Assembly (NCBI GenBank): GCA_002435325.1
Contig: DJMJ01000009.1
Location: 1 to 36,131, forward strand
Source: Nitrospira sp. UBA6493
GTDB taxonomy: Bacteria > Nitrospirota > Nitrospiria > Nitrospirales > Nitrospiraceae
Reading direction: 5' to 3'
Length of the DNA: 36,131 bases
Below, piece after piece: positions 1 through 8,291 of this stretch (within the stretch, counting starts at the first letter, position 1; each line of letters opens with the position of its first letter). The notes beneath the pieces are model-generated. The model was given only the letters and a program-made list of their open reading frames with translations. It ran no database searches and was not told the DNA's origin. The translations under genes and the position numbers were made by a program.

Positions 1-71
1 AGATTTCCAGATGGCTCGACAGGTCGAGAGATTAGGCCTTTTGACGGACTAAGTCCTCCGCCGAAAGAACC

Positions 72-101
72 TTGTCGAGCCGACTGTAAGTGCGCTAGAA
101 T
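72..101 (+). promoter_or_regulatory. Putative sigma-70-type promoter of the small gene at 127
   Basis: A -35-like TTGTCG (72-77) and a -10-like TAGAAT (96-101, 5 of 6 matches) are separated by 18 bases. The expected transcription start near 108 lies after the upstream ATG at 100 and just before the Shine-Dalgarno GAGGAG at 115-120, so it supports translation starting at 127 rather than 100. An inverted repeat (GGCTCGACA at 13-21, TGTCGAGCC at 73-81) overlaps the -35 box. Confidence 0.45.
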
Positions 102-126
102 GCGCACTCATTTTGAGGAGGATCCA

Positions 127-447
127 ATGAGCAATCGTGTGAAGATTGACCTGACGATGTACGGCATCGCCGAGGTCTTGAATTGGTGCCACACTCGAAA
201 CAAGGGCCGCATTGAGGGAGTCGATACAGAAGGCTTCCAGAAGATGAAAGCCCTGCTCGAGGAAAAGCCGCAATCAGCTGACTACTTTACGCTCGATCAA
301 TTTTGGAAAAAGAAAGTCACTCTCGATCTGACTGAAGAGGAAGTCGCGCTCATCGACCGCTGCCTCTACGACATTCCAAACTTTGATAACGAGCCGCTGC
401 CCCAAATTCGGCATAAGTTCTGGCCGAAACCCGTCGCAGCTCACTAA
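127..447 (+). CDS. Small conserved-looking hypothetical protein (106 aa)
   Basis: I do not recognise a family. The protein is soluble in appearance, with no signal peptide or membrane segment and a mixed charged and aromatic composition. Its C-terminal third reads as an acidic helix (LDLTEEEVALIDRCL) followed by a Pro-rich tail. I placed the start at ATG 127, not the in-frame ATG at 100, because GAGGAG lies at 115-120, 6 bases upstream, and a plausible promoter ends at 101. It stands alone on the plus strand, convergent with the PCP_red gene, and is followed by a 12-bp hairpin at 454-481. That it is a real gene is supported by its promoter, ribosome-binding site and hairpin; its function is unknown. 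Confidence 0.75.
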   Translation: MSNRVKIDLTMYGIAEVLNWCHTRNKGRIEGVDTEGFQKMKALLEEKPQSADYFTLDQFWKKKVTLDLTEEEVALIDRCLYDIPNFDNEPLPQIRHKFWPKPVAAH

Positions 448-453
448 GGTGTT

Positions 454-551
454 CCCCGGAATTGCGCTGGCGATTCCGGGGCTTGCCCCCCCACACAAGA
501 CACAGCAATACCTGCTGCATTATGCAGAGCGGTATCCTTATGCCCAGGATA
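454..551. terminator. Hairpin-rich convergent spacer, probable bidirectional terminator region
   Basis: CCCCGGAATTGC (454-465) pairs with 470-481 through 12 bp, one a G-T wobble, around a GCTG loop. It is followed by a compound hairpin: ATACC 508-512 with GGTAT 531-535, enclosing CTGCAT 515-520 and ATGCAG 522-527. TATCC 533-537 with GGATA 547-551 is an alternative partner. No T-run follows the strong stem on either strand, so factor-independent termination is not certain. The region separates two convergent genes. Confidence 0.4.
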
Positions 552-580
552 TATCAGGAAGCAGAAGAGTGGAGCAGGCG

Positions 581-1582
581 CTAGAGCGACTCTTCACCTT
601 TGAGATACTTGCGAAACCGTCCCATCAGATCGGCACCCAGAGTGCCGCCTTCAGGCTTCTTGGTATTGGGATCGGCAAAATGGCCGCGAATTTCCTGCAG
701 GCGTTTTTCCGCCTGATCATTCCCCTGCAGCCGCTTGGTTTTCGTGAGGGCTGTGTCAAACGCGTCAAATGTCAGTTCGTTGTACCCAAACGAACGAATC
801 CGCTTCACCGCCTTCATCATCGCTTGATTGCGGAACGTCGTCAGATGATCGGAGTCGATCTCGGCCAGGCCCAGTTTTCGCGCGCGCCGTTCGGCAGCTT
901 TCCTGATCCCGCTGCGGACAAAATCCGGTGACGTTTGCAGCCGCTTCCACGCTTCATCCGACCAGGCCACCCGCTGTTGCGGCGCATCCCATAACTGCCG
1001 GACATTCTCTTCGTCAATCCGGGTGAACCCCTTCTCTCTTGCCGCCTCTTCGGTGTCGTGCCGGATCATATCGCTGACAAACTCCAGCGCGATCGGCGGG
1101 GAATCTTTAATCTTCTGCTTGAGCAACGCTAAGGCTGCGTCGCTCCACTCCAAGGGAGGCAAATCGCGTTCACGCAGATCTCCTATCGACTCGACGCGAT
1201 CGAGGAGATCGATGTTGACCTCCATATGCCCGCCTTCTCGCGCCAATTCTTCGGCGATCTGCTTGATCATCCCGCGCATGAAATCCGGCACCGCATCAAG
1301 GCGAGCCTTGGCAGCGGCCGTCCACGGCAATTGTCCCTTTTCCATTGCATCAGCGGCGGAGGCCATCCCCTCCTCACCACCCATCCGGCCCATCATCTGC
1401 CCCTTGAACTGGTCCAGCTTGATTTCATCAATCTCGTCGTACCCCAGTTCGCGGGCCTTTTTCTCGGCCAAGCGACGCACCATGCCCCGCAAAAAAATGG
1501 GCGCGCGCTCCATTCGCTTGAGCGCACCATCGGTCCAGCGAATCTCCGTAGTGGCTGACTCGGATGCATCGGGGGATGACAT
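581..1582 (-). CDS. PCP_red multi-repeat protein (four repeats plus a partial fifth)
   Basis: The 333-residue protein is an array of the small helical domain found at the C-terminus of the BchB/ChlB subunit of light-independent protochlorophyllide reductase. The recognisable pattern is W-[ST]-x2-A-x3-L at the start, then P-x-F-x-R-x-[GM]-[IV]-[RK], a charged E-x2-A helix, and G-[FY]-x-x-I. Copies begin near W16, W87, W146 and W207, with a degenerate fifth around residues 259-280. There is no catalytic nitrogenase-like domain, no signal peptide and no cysteine cluster. AAGGAG lies 8 bases before the ATG. It is the last gene of the long minus-strand run, 19 bases after the HU gene. Function is unknown; in BchB the domain helps bind the tetrapyrrole substrate, so a tetrapyrrole or metal-cofactor role is only a guess. 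Confidence 0.8.
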   Translation of the reverse strand: MSSPDASESATTEIRWTDGALKRMERAPIFLRGMVRRLAEKKARELGYDEIDEIKLDQFKGQMMGRMGGEEGMASAADAMEKGQLPWTAAAKARLDAVPDFMRGMIKQIAEELAREGGHMEVNIDLLDRVESIGDLRERDLPPLEWSDAALALLKQKIKDSPPIALEFVSDMIRHDTEEAAREKGFTRIDEENVRQLWDAPQQRVAWSDEAWKRLQTSPDFVRSGIRKAAERRARKLGLAEIDSDHLTTFRNQAMMKAVKRIRSFGYNELTFDAFDTALTKTKRLQGNDQAEKRLQEIRGHFADPNTKKPEGGTLGADLMGRFRKYLKGEESL

Positions 1583-1601
1583 GGGGAGGACTCCTTCTAC
1601 C

Positions 1602-1883
1602 TTATTGCTGATTTAACAATTCTTTGAGTTCTTTGCCCGCTTTAAAAAACGGAACCCGCTTGGCCGGTACCGAGACCGTCGCACCAGTCTTGGGATTGCG
1701 GCCCTCTTTCATGCGCCTGGCGCGAAGCCGGAAACTCCCGAATCCGCGTATCTCGGTCTTATCGCCATTCTTCAGCGAATCCCGAATGCAGTCGAAAATA
1801 GTATTCACGACCACTTCGGCCTGCCGCTTCGTCAGCGTCGTCACCTTTTCGGAAATCTGCTCGATGATTTGCGCCTTCGTCAT
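1602..1883 (-). CDS. HU/IHF-family DNA-binding protein, IHF-beta-like position
   Basis: This 93-residue histone-like protein bends and compacts DNA as a dimer. It shows the family N-terminal helices (MTKAQIIEQIS), the GFGSFRLRARR strand, and the beta-arm signature GRNPKTG with its intercalating proline, ending in FKAGKELKELLN. AAAGGGG precedes the ATG. It follows rpsA and sppA in the same direction; cmk-rpsA-ihfB is a conserved order in proteobacteria, so this is probably the positional equivalent of ihfB. One sequence cannot tell HU from IHF. A second HU-type gene lies at 25835, so at least two paralogues exist. Confidence 0.9.
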   Translation of the reverse strand: MTKAQIIEQISEKVTTLTKRQAEVVVNTIFDCIRDSLKNGDKTEIRGFGSFRLRARRMKEGRNPKTGATVSVPAKRVPFFKAGKELKELLNQQ

Positions 1884-1923
1884 GTCCGATCCCCTTTCGC
1901 ACCATTGATGGACGAATGCCCCT

Positions 1924-1937
1924 GCGCGTTGCCGCGC
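1924..1937 (-). other. Short GC hairpin with GCAA tetraloop after sppA
   Basis: On the minus strand GCGCG-GCAA-CGCGC forms a 5-bp stem closed by a GNRA tetraloop, 6 bases after the sppA stop codon. There is no T-run, so it looks more like an mRNA-stabilising or processing hairpin between sppA and the HU gene than a terminator. Confidence 0.3.
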
Positions 1938-1943
1938 CCGATA

Positions 1944-2840
1944 CTAATAGGCCATCAGATACTTGAGATTCACACCGGAATGAAAATCCAGCTTGGGTAA
2001 CATAGCCGATAATCTGGACTCCAGCAAATCGCGAATCGAAAACCGGTGCCGAGGCTCCACCACTTTCGGCTCGCCCTCAATCCCGGCCACATCGGCCGCG
2101 AGTTGAATGGCATCTTCCAGATTGCCGAGTTCATCGACCAACTTGGCCTCTTTCGCCTGGCGGCCCGTAAAAATCCGCCCGTCAGCCAACGCCTGGACGT
2201 CACTGACCTCAAGCGCACGGCCCTCGGCCACGGCCTCGATGAATTGCTTGTGGACATCATCCATCACGTTCTGCAGCAAACCGTGCTCTTCGTCCGTCAT
2301 CTTCCTGAGCGGGGATCCCACATCCTTGTATTTTCCGCTCTTGACGACCACCCCTTCGACGCCGATCTTCTGGAGCAACCCCTCGACATTGGCCATCTCC
2401 ATAATAACCCCGATACTGCCGGTCAGGGTCCCTGGATTGGCCACGATCCGGTCTGTCGCCGACGCTATGTAATATCCGCCAGAAGCCGCGACACTCCCCA
2501 TCGACGTAATGACCGCCTTGCTGCTTTTATTGCGCACCCGCCGCACCGCATCATAAATTTCCTGTGACGGCACGACTCCGCCGCCAGGGCTATCAATGCG
2601 CAACACAATCGCCTTGACCGTCGGATTTTCGCTGAACCGCTTCAGCTCGTCGATCGTCACCTGCGAATCCATGATCACACCCTCGACACGAATCAGGGCA
2701 ATCCGATCTTCGCCGGAAAAATCGACGTCGGGGAAAAAGATATTAAACAAGAGCAACAATCCCAAGCCGACGCCCGCCACCTTCAAGAAGGTGCGAAACG
2801 GGCGTCGTTTGGAACTAGGCTCTATATGGTCATCGGCCAT
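1944..2840 (-). CDS. sppA: Signal peptide peptidase SppA, 36-kDa type
   Basis: A membrane-anchored serine protease that degrades cleaved signal peptides. The 298-residue protein has one N-terminal membrane segment (about residues 18-37) and a ClpP/crotonase-like protease domain. The catalytic Ser is S120 in AASGGYY. The catalytic Lys is most likely K172 in SGKYKDVG, because the 52-residue spacing matches the Bacillus-type enzyme. RIDSPGGGV near residue 81 forms the oxyanion region. Its length fits the short SppA of Gram-positives and many others, not the tandem 67-kDa enterobacterial form. GAGG precedes the ATG. It lies 42 bases after rpsA and 60 before the HU gene in the same direction. Confidence 0.93.
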   Translation of the reverse strand: MADDHIEPSSKRRPFRTFLKVAGVGLGLLLLFNIFFPDVDFSGEDRIALIRVEGVIMDSQVTIDELKRFSENPTVKAIVLRIDSPGGGVVPSQEIYDAVRRVRNKSSKAVITSMGSVAASGGYYIASATDRIVANPGTLTGSIGVIMEMANVEGLLQKIGVEGVVVKSGKYKDVGSPLRKMTDEEHGLLQNVMDDVHKQFIEAVAEGRALEVSDVQALADGRIFTGRQAKEAKLVDELGNLEDAIQLAADVAGIEGEPKVVEPRHRFSIRDLLESRLSAMLPKLDFHSGVNLKYLMAY

Positions 2841-2882
2841 AATGCCTCACACGAAGAACGGTCTTATCCCACATCTTCGCGA

Positions 2883-4592
2883 TTAATCGTCCGACTGAGA
2901 CTTCTTCCGGCTCTGTTTGGCAGCCCGTCCGAGGCTCTGATCCAACCCGCCCTGGGCGGCATGATACTCATCCACCTGCCGACGATCGGCATCCGACTGA
3001 TGCTCCCGCAAGCTGAGGGCGATTTTCCGCTCTTCGCGGTCGACCTTGATGATCTTAGCCGTCACGTCATCCTGGAGCTTATACTTCTCTTCCAGCTTCG
3101 CGGCGCCTTCGAGCGCCGCCTCGCTGACATGGATCAACCCTTCGACCCCGCCCTCGAGCTCGATAAAAATCCCGAAATCGGCAATTTTGCTGACCTTACC
3201 GGTCACCGAATCGCCGACATGGTAACGGGCCGGGATCTCATCGTCCCAGGGATCGCGGGCCAGCTGCTTGTACCCCAAGGACAGCCGTTCCTTTTCCTTG
3301 TCGATGCGCAACACAACCGCATCAACCTTTTGCGCCTTTTTGAACAGCTCCGACGGATGCTTGATGTGCTTCGTCCAAGACATGTCGGAAATATGGATCA
3401 ATCCGTCGATGCCCTCTTCCAAACCGATAAAGGCGCCGAAATCGGTCAGGCTCTTCACCTTGCCCTCGATCTTGGTGCCGACCGGATACTTGCTCTCGAT
3501 CATGTCCCAGGGATTAGGGGCCGTCTGCTTCATCCCCAACGAAATCTTCCGGCTGCCCGGATCGACATTCAACACTGCCGCTTCAACCTGGTCACCAACC
3601 GCGACGACGCGCGACGGATGCCGCACTTCATGGGTCCAAGACATTTCAGAGACGTGCACCAGCCCTTCGACACCCGGCTCGAGCTCGATAAACGCGCCAT
3701 AGTCCGTGAGGCTCACCACCCGGCCTCGCACGCGGGTACCGATCGGATACTTGCCCGCCACGTTCGTCCAGGGATCCGCGCTCTTCTGCTTTAAGCCCAG
3801 CGAAATACGGCCGGTCTCCCGATCGTACTTCAACACGGTGACTTCGACGCGATCGCCCACCGTGAACATTTCCGAGGGATGGCCCACGCGTCCCCACGAC
3901 ATGTCGGTGATATGGAGCAATCCGTCGATACCGCCAAGATCGATAAACGCTCCGTAATCGGTGATATTCTTGACCATACCCTGAATCAGCTGCCCTTCCT
4001 TCAGGTTGGCAAGCGTCGTCTGCCGCTTCTTATCGCGAGTCTCTTCGAGCAAGACCCGACGCGAGACCACCACATTGCCACGGCGGTGATTGATCTTGAT
4101 GATCTTCAGGGGGAACGTCTTACCGACAAGACCGTCCAAATCCCGTACGGGGTGGAGATCGATCTGCGAACCGGGCAAAAACGCCTTCACGCCGATGTCG
4201 ACCATCATGCCGCCCTTGATGCGCGAAATGATTTTCCCGTCGATGCTCTTTTCATCCTTGAAGAGCTTCTCCAGCTCTTCCCAGATCTTCATCTTGTCGG
4301 CTTTTTCTTTCGACAGAACCAGATTGCCATCTTGGTCTTCACATTCTTCGATGTAGACTTGGATCGCATCTCCAACCTTGATGTTCTGGAGATCCTCCGG
4401 CGAGAACTGATCGCTGGGGATCATGCCCTCGGACTTGTAGCCGATATCGACCACTACCTTGTCTTTGGTCAGCGCGACCACACGGCCTTCGGTAATTGTG
4501 CCTTCTTCAAGATTCTTGAAGGTCTCTTCATAAAGGGCGGCCAAGGCCGCGCGATCCAACTGTGCGTCACTTCCTGTCGATGCGGTACTCAT
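2883..4592 (-). CDS. rpsA: 30S ribosomal protein S1
   Basis: S1 delivers mRNA to the 30S subunit. The 569-residue protein contains six OB-fold S1 domains, at about residues 30-97, 115-180, 200-268, 285-355, 372-442 and 457-528. The last four carry the RNA-binding signature G-x-V-x-x-[IL]-x-D-[FY]-G-x-F-[IV]-x-[IL], followed by a G-L-[IV]-H-[IV]-S motif. The first two are more divergent, as in E. coli S1, where they dock the protein on the ribosome. The basic tail (AAKQSRKKSQ) ends in two Asp. The gene lies 54 bases after plsC and in the conserved cmk-rpsA neighbourhood. AGGAGG-like sequence is upstream but at longer than usual spacing. Confidence 0.97.
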   Translation of the reverse strand: MSTASTGSDAQLDRAALAALYEETFKNLEEGTITEGRVVALTKDKVVVDIGYKSEGMIPSDQFSPEDLQNIKVGDAIQVYIEECEDQDGNLVLSKEKADKMKIWEELEKLFKDEKSIDGKIISRIKGGMMVDIGVKAFLPGSQIDLHPVRDLDGLVGKTFPLKIIKINHRRGNVVVSRRVLLEETRDKKRQTTLANLKEGQLIQGMVKNITDYGAFIDLGGIDGLLHITDMSWGRVGHPSEMFTVGDRVEVTVLKYDRETGRISLGLKQKSADPWTNVAGKYPIGTRVRGRVVSLTDYGAFIELEPGVEGLVHVSEMSWTHEVRHPSRVVAVGDQVEAAVLNVDPGSRKISLGMKQTAPNPWDMIESKYPVGTKIEGKVKSLTDFGAFIGLEEGIDGLIHISDMSWTKHIKHPSELFKKAQKVDAVVLRIDKEKERLSLGYKQLARDPWDDEIPARYHVGDSVTGKVSKIADFGIFIELEGGVEGLIHVSEAALEGAAKLEEKYKLQDDVTAKIIKVDREERKIALSLREHQSDADRRQVDEYHAAQGGLDQSLGRAAKQSRKKSQSDD

Positions 4593-4646
4593 AGCGAGTC
4601 CTAATCCTCCGGCTTGCGCCGGGTGCTGATGGTGATGAAACCGCGC

Positions 4647-5345
4647 TCACTCAGCGTTGCGAGCGTCGGCAGCCGACCGCTCCGGCGCGACAGGATCACC
4701 CTCGTGTCCCACCATCGGAGGCGGCACATTTCCGAGAGCGGCGATCTGTGCGATCACCGTGCGGCTGACTAGTTGATAAAACCGTTTTGCGTCTCCCTTA
4801 TCGTGCTCTTTAGGGTGCCCATTTTCAAATGTCAGGGGAGTCCCAAGCTTTACGGTCACGGGCCGAAATCGCGGCCATTTGGCCCCCGTCGGCAATACAT
4901 CGAATGTCCCCTTGAGATAGGCCGGCACCACGGGGCAACCGGTCTGCGAAACGATGATTCCAATTCCGGCCTTCGGCTGCCTGAGATGGCCGTCCAGCGT
5001 CCGCCCCCCCTCGGGGAAAATTACCACTACCTTGCCGGCCTGAATCAGGCTGATCGCCTTCCCGAAGGCCTCTCGATCCAACCGTCCAAGCCGGAGCGGG
5101 ATCCATCCTAACGACTGCAAAATCTGATTCAGCACCGGAACGGGAAACAAGTCGCTACGCCCCAGATACCAGGCCCGACGTGTCATCCCGCATCCTAACA
5201 GCGGGATGTCCACATAGCTGGCATGGTTGGCGGCAACCAGGACACCGCCGGTCTTCGGCAACTCGCCCTCGACCCGATACCGAAAGAATACCCAGGCAAC
5301 CGACCGGACCAGGACCCACAGGATCCCGTACACAAACCCGCTCAC
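4647..5345 (-). CDS. plsC: 1-acyl-sn-glycerol-3-phosphate acyltransferase
   Basis: It transfers a second acyl chain to lysophosphatidic acid to make phosphatidic acid at the inner membrane. The 232-residue protein has a hydrophobic N-terminus (residues 3-22), the acyltransferase motif I N-H-A-S-Y-V-D (catalytic H41 and D46), and motif III F-P-E-G-G-R-T (110-116). The start is a GTG overlapping the cmk stop by 4 bases (GTGA), which indicates translational coupling. The Pro/Glu-rich last 25 residues are not part of the fold. The cmk-plsC-rpsA order recurs in several phyla. Other lysophospholipid acyltransferases share these motifs, so substrate specificity is inferred. Confidence 0.9.
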   Translation of the reverse strand: MSGFVYGILWVLVRSVAWVFFRYRVEGELPKTGGVLVAANHASYVDIPLLGCGMTRRAWYLGRSDLFPVPVLNQILQSLGWIPLRLGRLDREAFGKAISLIQAGKVVVIFPEGGRTLDGHLRQPKAGIGIIVSQTGCPVVPAYLKGTFDVLPTGAKWPRFRPVTVKLGTPLTFENGHPKEHDKGDAKRFYQLVSRTVIAQIAALGNVPPPMVGHEGDPVAPERSAADARNAE

Positions 5346-6001
5346 GATGCGGCTGCCACCACGGCCAGCATCTGTTCCACCACATCCTCAATCTGCAATG
5401 AGGAGGTATCGATCAACCGCGCATCGGGAGCCGGCACCAGCGGGGCCACGGCGCGACTCCGATCCCGCTCATCGCGTCCGGACAGATCCTGATAGGTTTT
5501 CTCCATCGGCCCGCCATGTCCCGCGGCCACCAGCTCTCGATGGCGGCGCTCAGCCCGCACTGTCGGATCGGCCTCCAGAAAAAACTTCACGGGCGCGGAG
5601 GGGAAAATCCTGGTCCCGATATCCCGGCCTTCCGCCACCACCGATCCGCGCTCCCCGATTTGGCGTTGCACCGGCAACAACCATTCTCTGACTTCGGGAA
5701 TGGCCGATACCACAGAAGCGGCGGCTGTGACTTCCGGCGTGCGCAATTCACCGGTCACATCCGCATCATTGACCAACACCCGCATCGATCCATTGTGAAA
5801 CAGCATCTGAACCGACAGCGTCGGAAGGGACGCGGCCACCTGCTCCCGATCTGACGGATCAATCCCGTGACGCAAGACATGCCAGGCAATCGCCCGGTAC
5901 AACGCCCCGGTATCGAGATAGAGATAACCCAGGCGGGCAGCCAATAACTTGGCCACCGTGCTCTTGCCGACTCCGGCTGGTCCATCAATGGCGATAATCA
6001 C
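5342..6001 (-). CDS. cmk: Cytidylate kinase
   Basis: It phosphorylates CMP and dCMP to the diphosphates. The 219-residue protein starts with the P-loop G-P-A-G-V-G-K-S-T (7-15), followed by Y-L-D-T-G-A-L-Y-R, the CMP-binding signature. Later it has the family motif E-G-R-D-I-G-T, and the lid region (Y-Q-D-L-S-G-R-D-x-x-D) near residue 170. The start codon is GTG at 6001, with AAGGAT 7 bases upstream. The last 4 bases overlap plsC. The aroA-cmk-rpsA order is shared with many bacteria, including E. coli. Confidence 0.96.
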   Translation of the reverse strand: MIIAIDGPAGVGKSTVAKLLAARLGYLYLDTGALYRAIAWHVLRHGIDPSDREQVAASLPTLSVQMLFHNGSMRVLVNDADVTGELRTPEVTAAASVVSAIPEVREWLLPVQRQIGERGSVVAEGRDIGTRIFPSAPVKFFLEADPTVRAERRHRELVAAGHGGPMEKTYQDLSGRDERDRSRAVAPLVPAPDARLIDTSSLQIEDVVEQMLAVVAAAS

Positions 6002-6041
6002 AGACGCATCCTTATTACCGCGGTATCGAAACCCTGCTGCA

Positions 6042-7379
6042 TTATAGTCTTCGCGCTCCCGCCGTCAACAATGTGGCCAACGTCCGATCGAAGTTGGGAA
6101 AAGAGGTATCGACACACCCCGTGTCCTCTATGCTGGTGGGGGTCGAAGCCGTCAACCCGCCGATGGCCAAGGACATCGCCACCCGATGATCGCCATGACT
6201 CCGGCCTTGAGTCGTGCCGGTCAAATGTCCGTTCTGTCCCGCTCGCCCCAACCCGCGAATGACCATGCCATCGGGCTTCTCGGTAATCTGCGCCCCCATG
6301 GCCCGCAGTTCGGCGCTCATCGTCGCAATGCGATCGCTTTCCTTCACCCGCAATTCTTCCGCGCCGGAAATTGTCGTCTCTCCCTCGGCCACAGCTGCGG
6401 CCACACAGAGGATCGGGAATTCGTCGATGGTTTGCGGAATCAGATCGGGACCGACCGCCACGCCTTTCAACGACGCGGAGGTGACGCGCAAATCCGCCAC
6501 CGGTTCACCCCCTTGATCCCGGCGATTGAGAATCTGGATCTTGGCCCCCATGGCCGTCAACACGTCGAGTAAGCCGGTCCTTGTCGGATTCATTCCGACA
6601 TTGCGGATCGTCACATCTGAGCCTGGCACAATCGTCGCACCGGCCAGAAAAAAGGCCGCAGCAGAAAAATCGCCGGGAATCACAATGTCTCGTCCGGTCC
6701 AGCCCACCGAGGGACGGCCTTGCAAAACCAAGGTACCGGCCTCCTGCCGCAAGGGAATCCCGAAAAACTGAAACATTCGCTCCGTATGGTCGCGCGATAA
6801 CCGGGGCTCTCGAAATCTGGTGACTCCGTCGGCGAAGAGGCCCGCAAAAAGCAGCGACGATTTGATCTGGGCACTGGCGACCGGCGAGGTGTAATCGATC
6901 CCGTGCAAGCGCGTGCCGGTAATTGCCAACGGCGCCAATTCCCCGCCCTTGCGCCCGGCAATGATCGCCCCCATTTCCCTCAACGGCTTCACCACGCGCC
7001 CCATCGGCCGGCGGCGAATCGATTCGTCGCCCGTGAGAATCGTGAAGAAATCCTGTCCGGCCAGCAGCCCCGTCAACAACCTTGTCCCGGTTCCTGAATT
7101 GCCGCAATCGATCGGCGCTCCGGCCTCGCGCAATCCCCAGAAGCCTTTTCCATGAACCGTGAGAGCCTCAGGCTGCTCCTCAATCTGAATGCCCAAAGCC
7201 TGAAATGCGCGCATGGTGTTCAGGCAATCTTCGCCGCGGCAGTAACTGGAAACCAGGCTTTTGCCTTCCGCGAGCGACGTCAAAATGATCGCGCGATGCG
7301 TGATCGACTTATCGCCGGGCACCGCAATGGTTCCGGAGAGTGCAGACCCTGGTGTGACAGTCAGTGATGCCATAGCCAT
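6042..7379 (-). CDS. aroA: 3-phosphoshikimate 1-carboxyvinyltransferase (EPSP synthase)
   Basis: Sixth step of the shikimate pathway: shikimate-3-phosphate plus PEP gives EPSP. From ATG 7379 the protein has 445 residues, a normal length. Visible motifs are G-D-K-S-I-T-H-R (22-29, with the PEP-binding Lys24), G-N-S-G-T-G-T-R (93-100), R-D-H-T-E-R-M-F, and the K-E-S-D-R-I motif near residue 360. The glyphosate-site segment reads G-N-S-G-T-G, not the G-N-A-G-T-A of the E. coli class. An upstream in-frame start at 7451 would intrude 71 bases into tyrA and adds unrelated residues, so I rejected it. ATG 7379 begins 1 base after the tyrA stop; ATG 7373 is an alternative. No clear Shine-Dalgarno is seen, so coupling to tyrA is likely. 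Confidence 0.95.
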   Translation of the reverse strand: MAMASLTVTPGSALSGTIAVPGDKSITHRAIILTSLAEGKSLVSSYCRGEDCLNTMRAFQALGIQIEEQPEALTVHGKGFWGLREAGAPIDCGNSGTGTRLLTGLLAGQDFFTILTGDESIRRRPMGRVVKPLREMGAIIAGRKGGELAPLAITGTRLHGIDYTSPVASAQIKSSLLFAGLFADGVTRFREPRLSRDHTERMFQFFGIPLRQEAGTLVLQGRPSVGWTGRDIVIPGDFSAAAFFLAGATIVPGSDVTIRNVGMNPTRTGLLDVLTAMGAKIQILNRRDQGGEPVADLRVTSASLKGVAVGPDLIPQTIDEFPILCVAAAVAEGETTISGAEELRVKESDRIATMSAELRAMGAQITEKPDGMVIRGLGRAGQNGHLTGTTQGRSHGDHRVAMSLAIGGLTASTPTSIEDTGCVDTSFPNFDRTLATLLTAGARRL

Positions 7380-7380
7380 T

Positions 7381-8274
7381 TCATGCTGACACGGGCGGCC
7401 GGGGGTTGAGTTTCTCCCGTTCACCCTTTGCCCGCTCCAATGCCTTCTCAATACCGGCTGCGTCTCCGGCTTGAATCACGAGCTTGAGATTCTGAAGCGC
7501 CTGTTGATAGACGTCAATGAAGTGGACCACGTTGTCGCGATTCCACAGAAAAATATCCCGCCACATCTCTGGAGAACTCGCCGCAATACGCGTCGTATCC
7601 CGCAAGCCCCCGCCGGAATGGGCAGCCAAATCGAGCGGGGGGATTTCGCGATCGCGCAAATCCGCTAATGCTGTAATGAGCGCAAAGGCCGCCACATGTG
7701 GCAGATGGCTGACTGCACCCAAAATCTGATCGTGCAAATGAGGATCCATCGTCAAGACGACCGACCCCGTCTCCTGCCACAGCACTCGCACCCGTTCCAA
7801 TGCCTGCGCATCGGTCTTGGATGTAGGGGTCAGAATGCAGCGGGCGCCTTTGAAAAGCTGATCCGTCCCCGCCGCCACGCCGGTTTTTTCTTTCCCTGCG
7901 ATGGGATGCGCACCGACAAAATGCACGCCGGCCGGCATACTGGCTTCCGACTGTTCGACTAGCGTCCCTTTCACACTCCCGACATCGCTCACGATAGCAC
8001 CGGGCGACAAACAACCCGCCCACTCTTTCAGATGCCGGTCATAAGTATCCACCGGCGTCGCCAAGATCACAAGGTCCGCGCCGCGCACGCCTTCTTTCGG
8101 ATCGGCGACATAGCGATCGATGGCGCCCAGCTCAACGGCGGTCTTCAGATTCTCCACCCGCCGTCCCACACCGACCACCTGATCGGCCAATCCCTTGCGG
8201 CGCAGGATCATACCCAGCGACCCGCCGATGAGCCCGACCCCGATGATGGCCACCTGTTTAAAATGAACGGTCAT
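7381..8274 (-). CDS. tyrA: Prephenate (or arogenate) dehydrogenase
   Basis: It oxidatively decarboxylates prephenate to 4-hydroxyphenylpyruvate (or arogenate to tyrosine) with NAD(P). An N-terminal Rossmann motif G-V-G-L-I-G-G-S (12-19) is followed by A-T-P-V-D near residue 70, S-D-V-G-S-V-K, and G-A-H-P-I-A-G-K-E-K-T-G-V. The helical dimerisation domain includes S-H-L-P-H-V-A and the D-T-T-R-I-A segment. There is no ACT domain and no fused chorismate mutase. I chose ATG 8274 over a TTG two codons upstream. It is flanked by aroF 17 bases upstream and aroA 1 base downstream. Substrate and cofactor preference cannot be read from the sequence. Confidence 0.93.
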   Translation of the reverse strand: MTVHFKQVAIIGVGLIGGSLGMILRRKGLADQVVGVGRRVENLKTAVELGAIDRYVADPKEGVRGADLVILATPVDTYDRHLKEWAGCLSPGAIVSDVGSVKGTLVEQSEASMPAGVHFVGAHPIAGKEKTGVAAGTDQLFKGARCILTPTSKTDAQALERVRVLWQETGSVVLTMDPHLHDQILGAVSHLPHVAAFALITALADLRDREIPPLDLAAHSGGGLRDTTRIAASSPEMWRDIFLWNRDNVVHFIDVYQQALQNLKLVIQAGDAAGIEKALERAKGEREKLNPRPPVSA

Positions 8275-8291
8275 AGCCAATCCGTTACGCC

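Noticed and set aside
2826..3794. Long open frame on the plus strand opposite rpsA
   Set aside because: It is antisense to the clearly conserved S1 repeats and has no ribosome-binding site or recognisable domain; GC-rich codon bias opens such frames.
7380..7451. N-terminal extension of aroA into tyrA
   Set aside because: The added residues are low-quality, and the normal EPSP synthase length is reached from ATG 7379.
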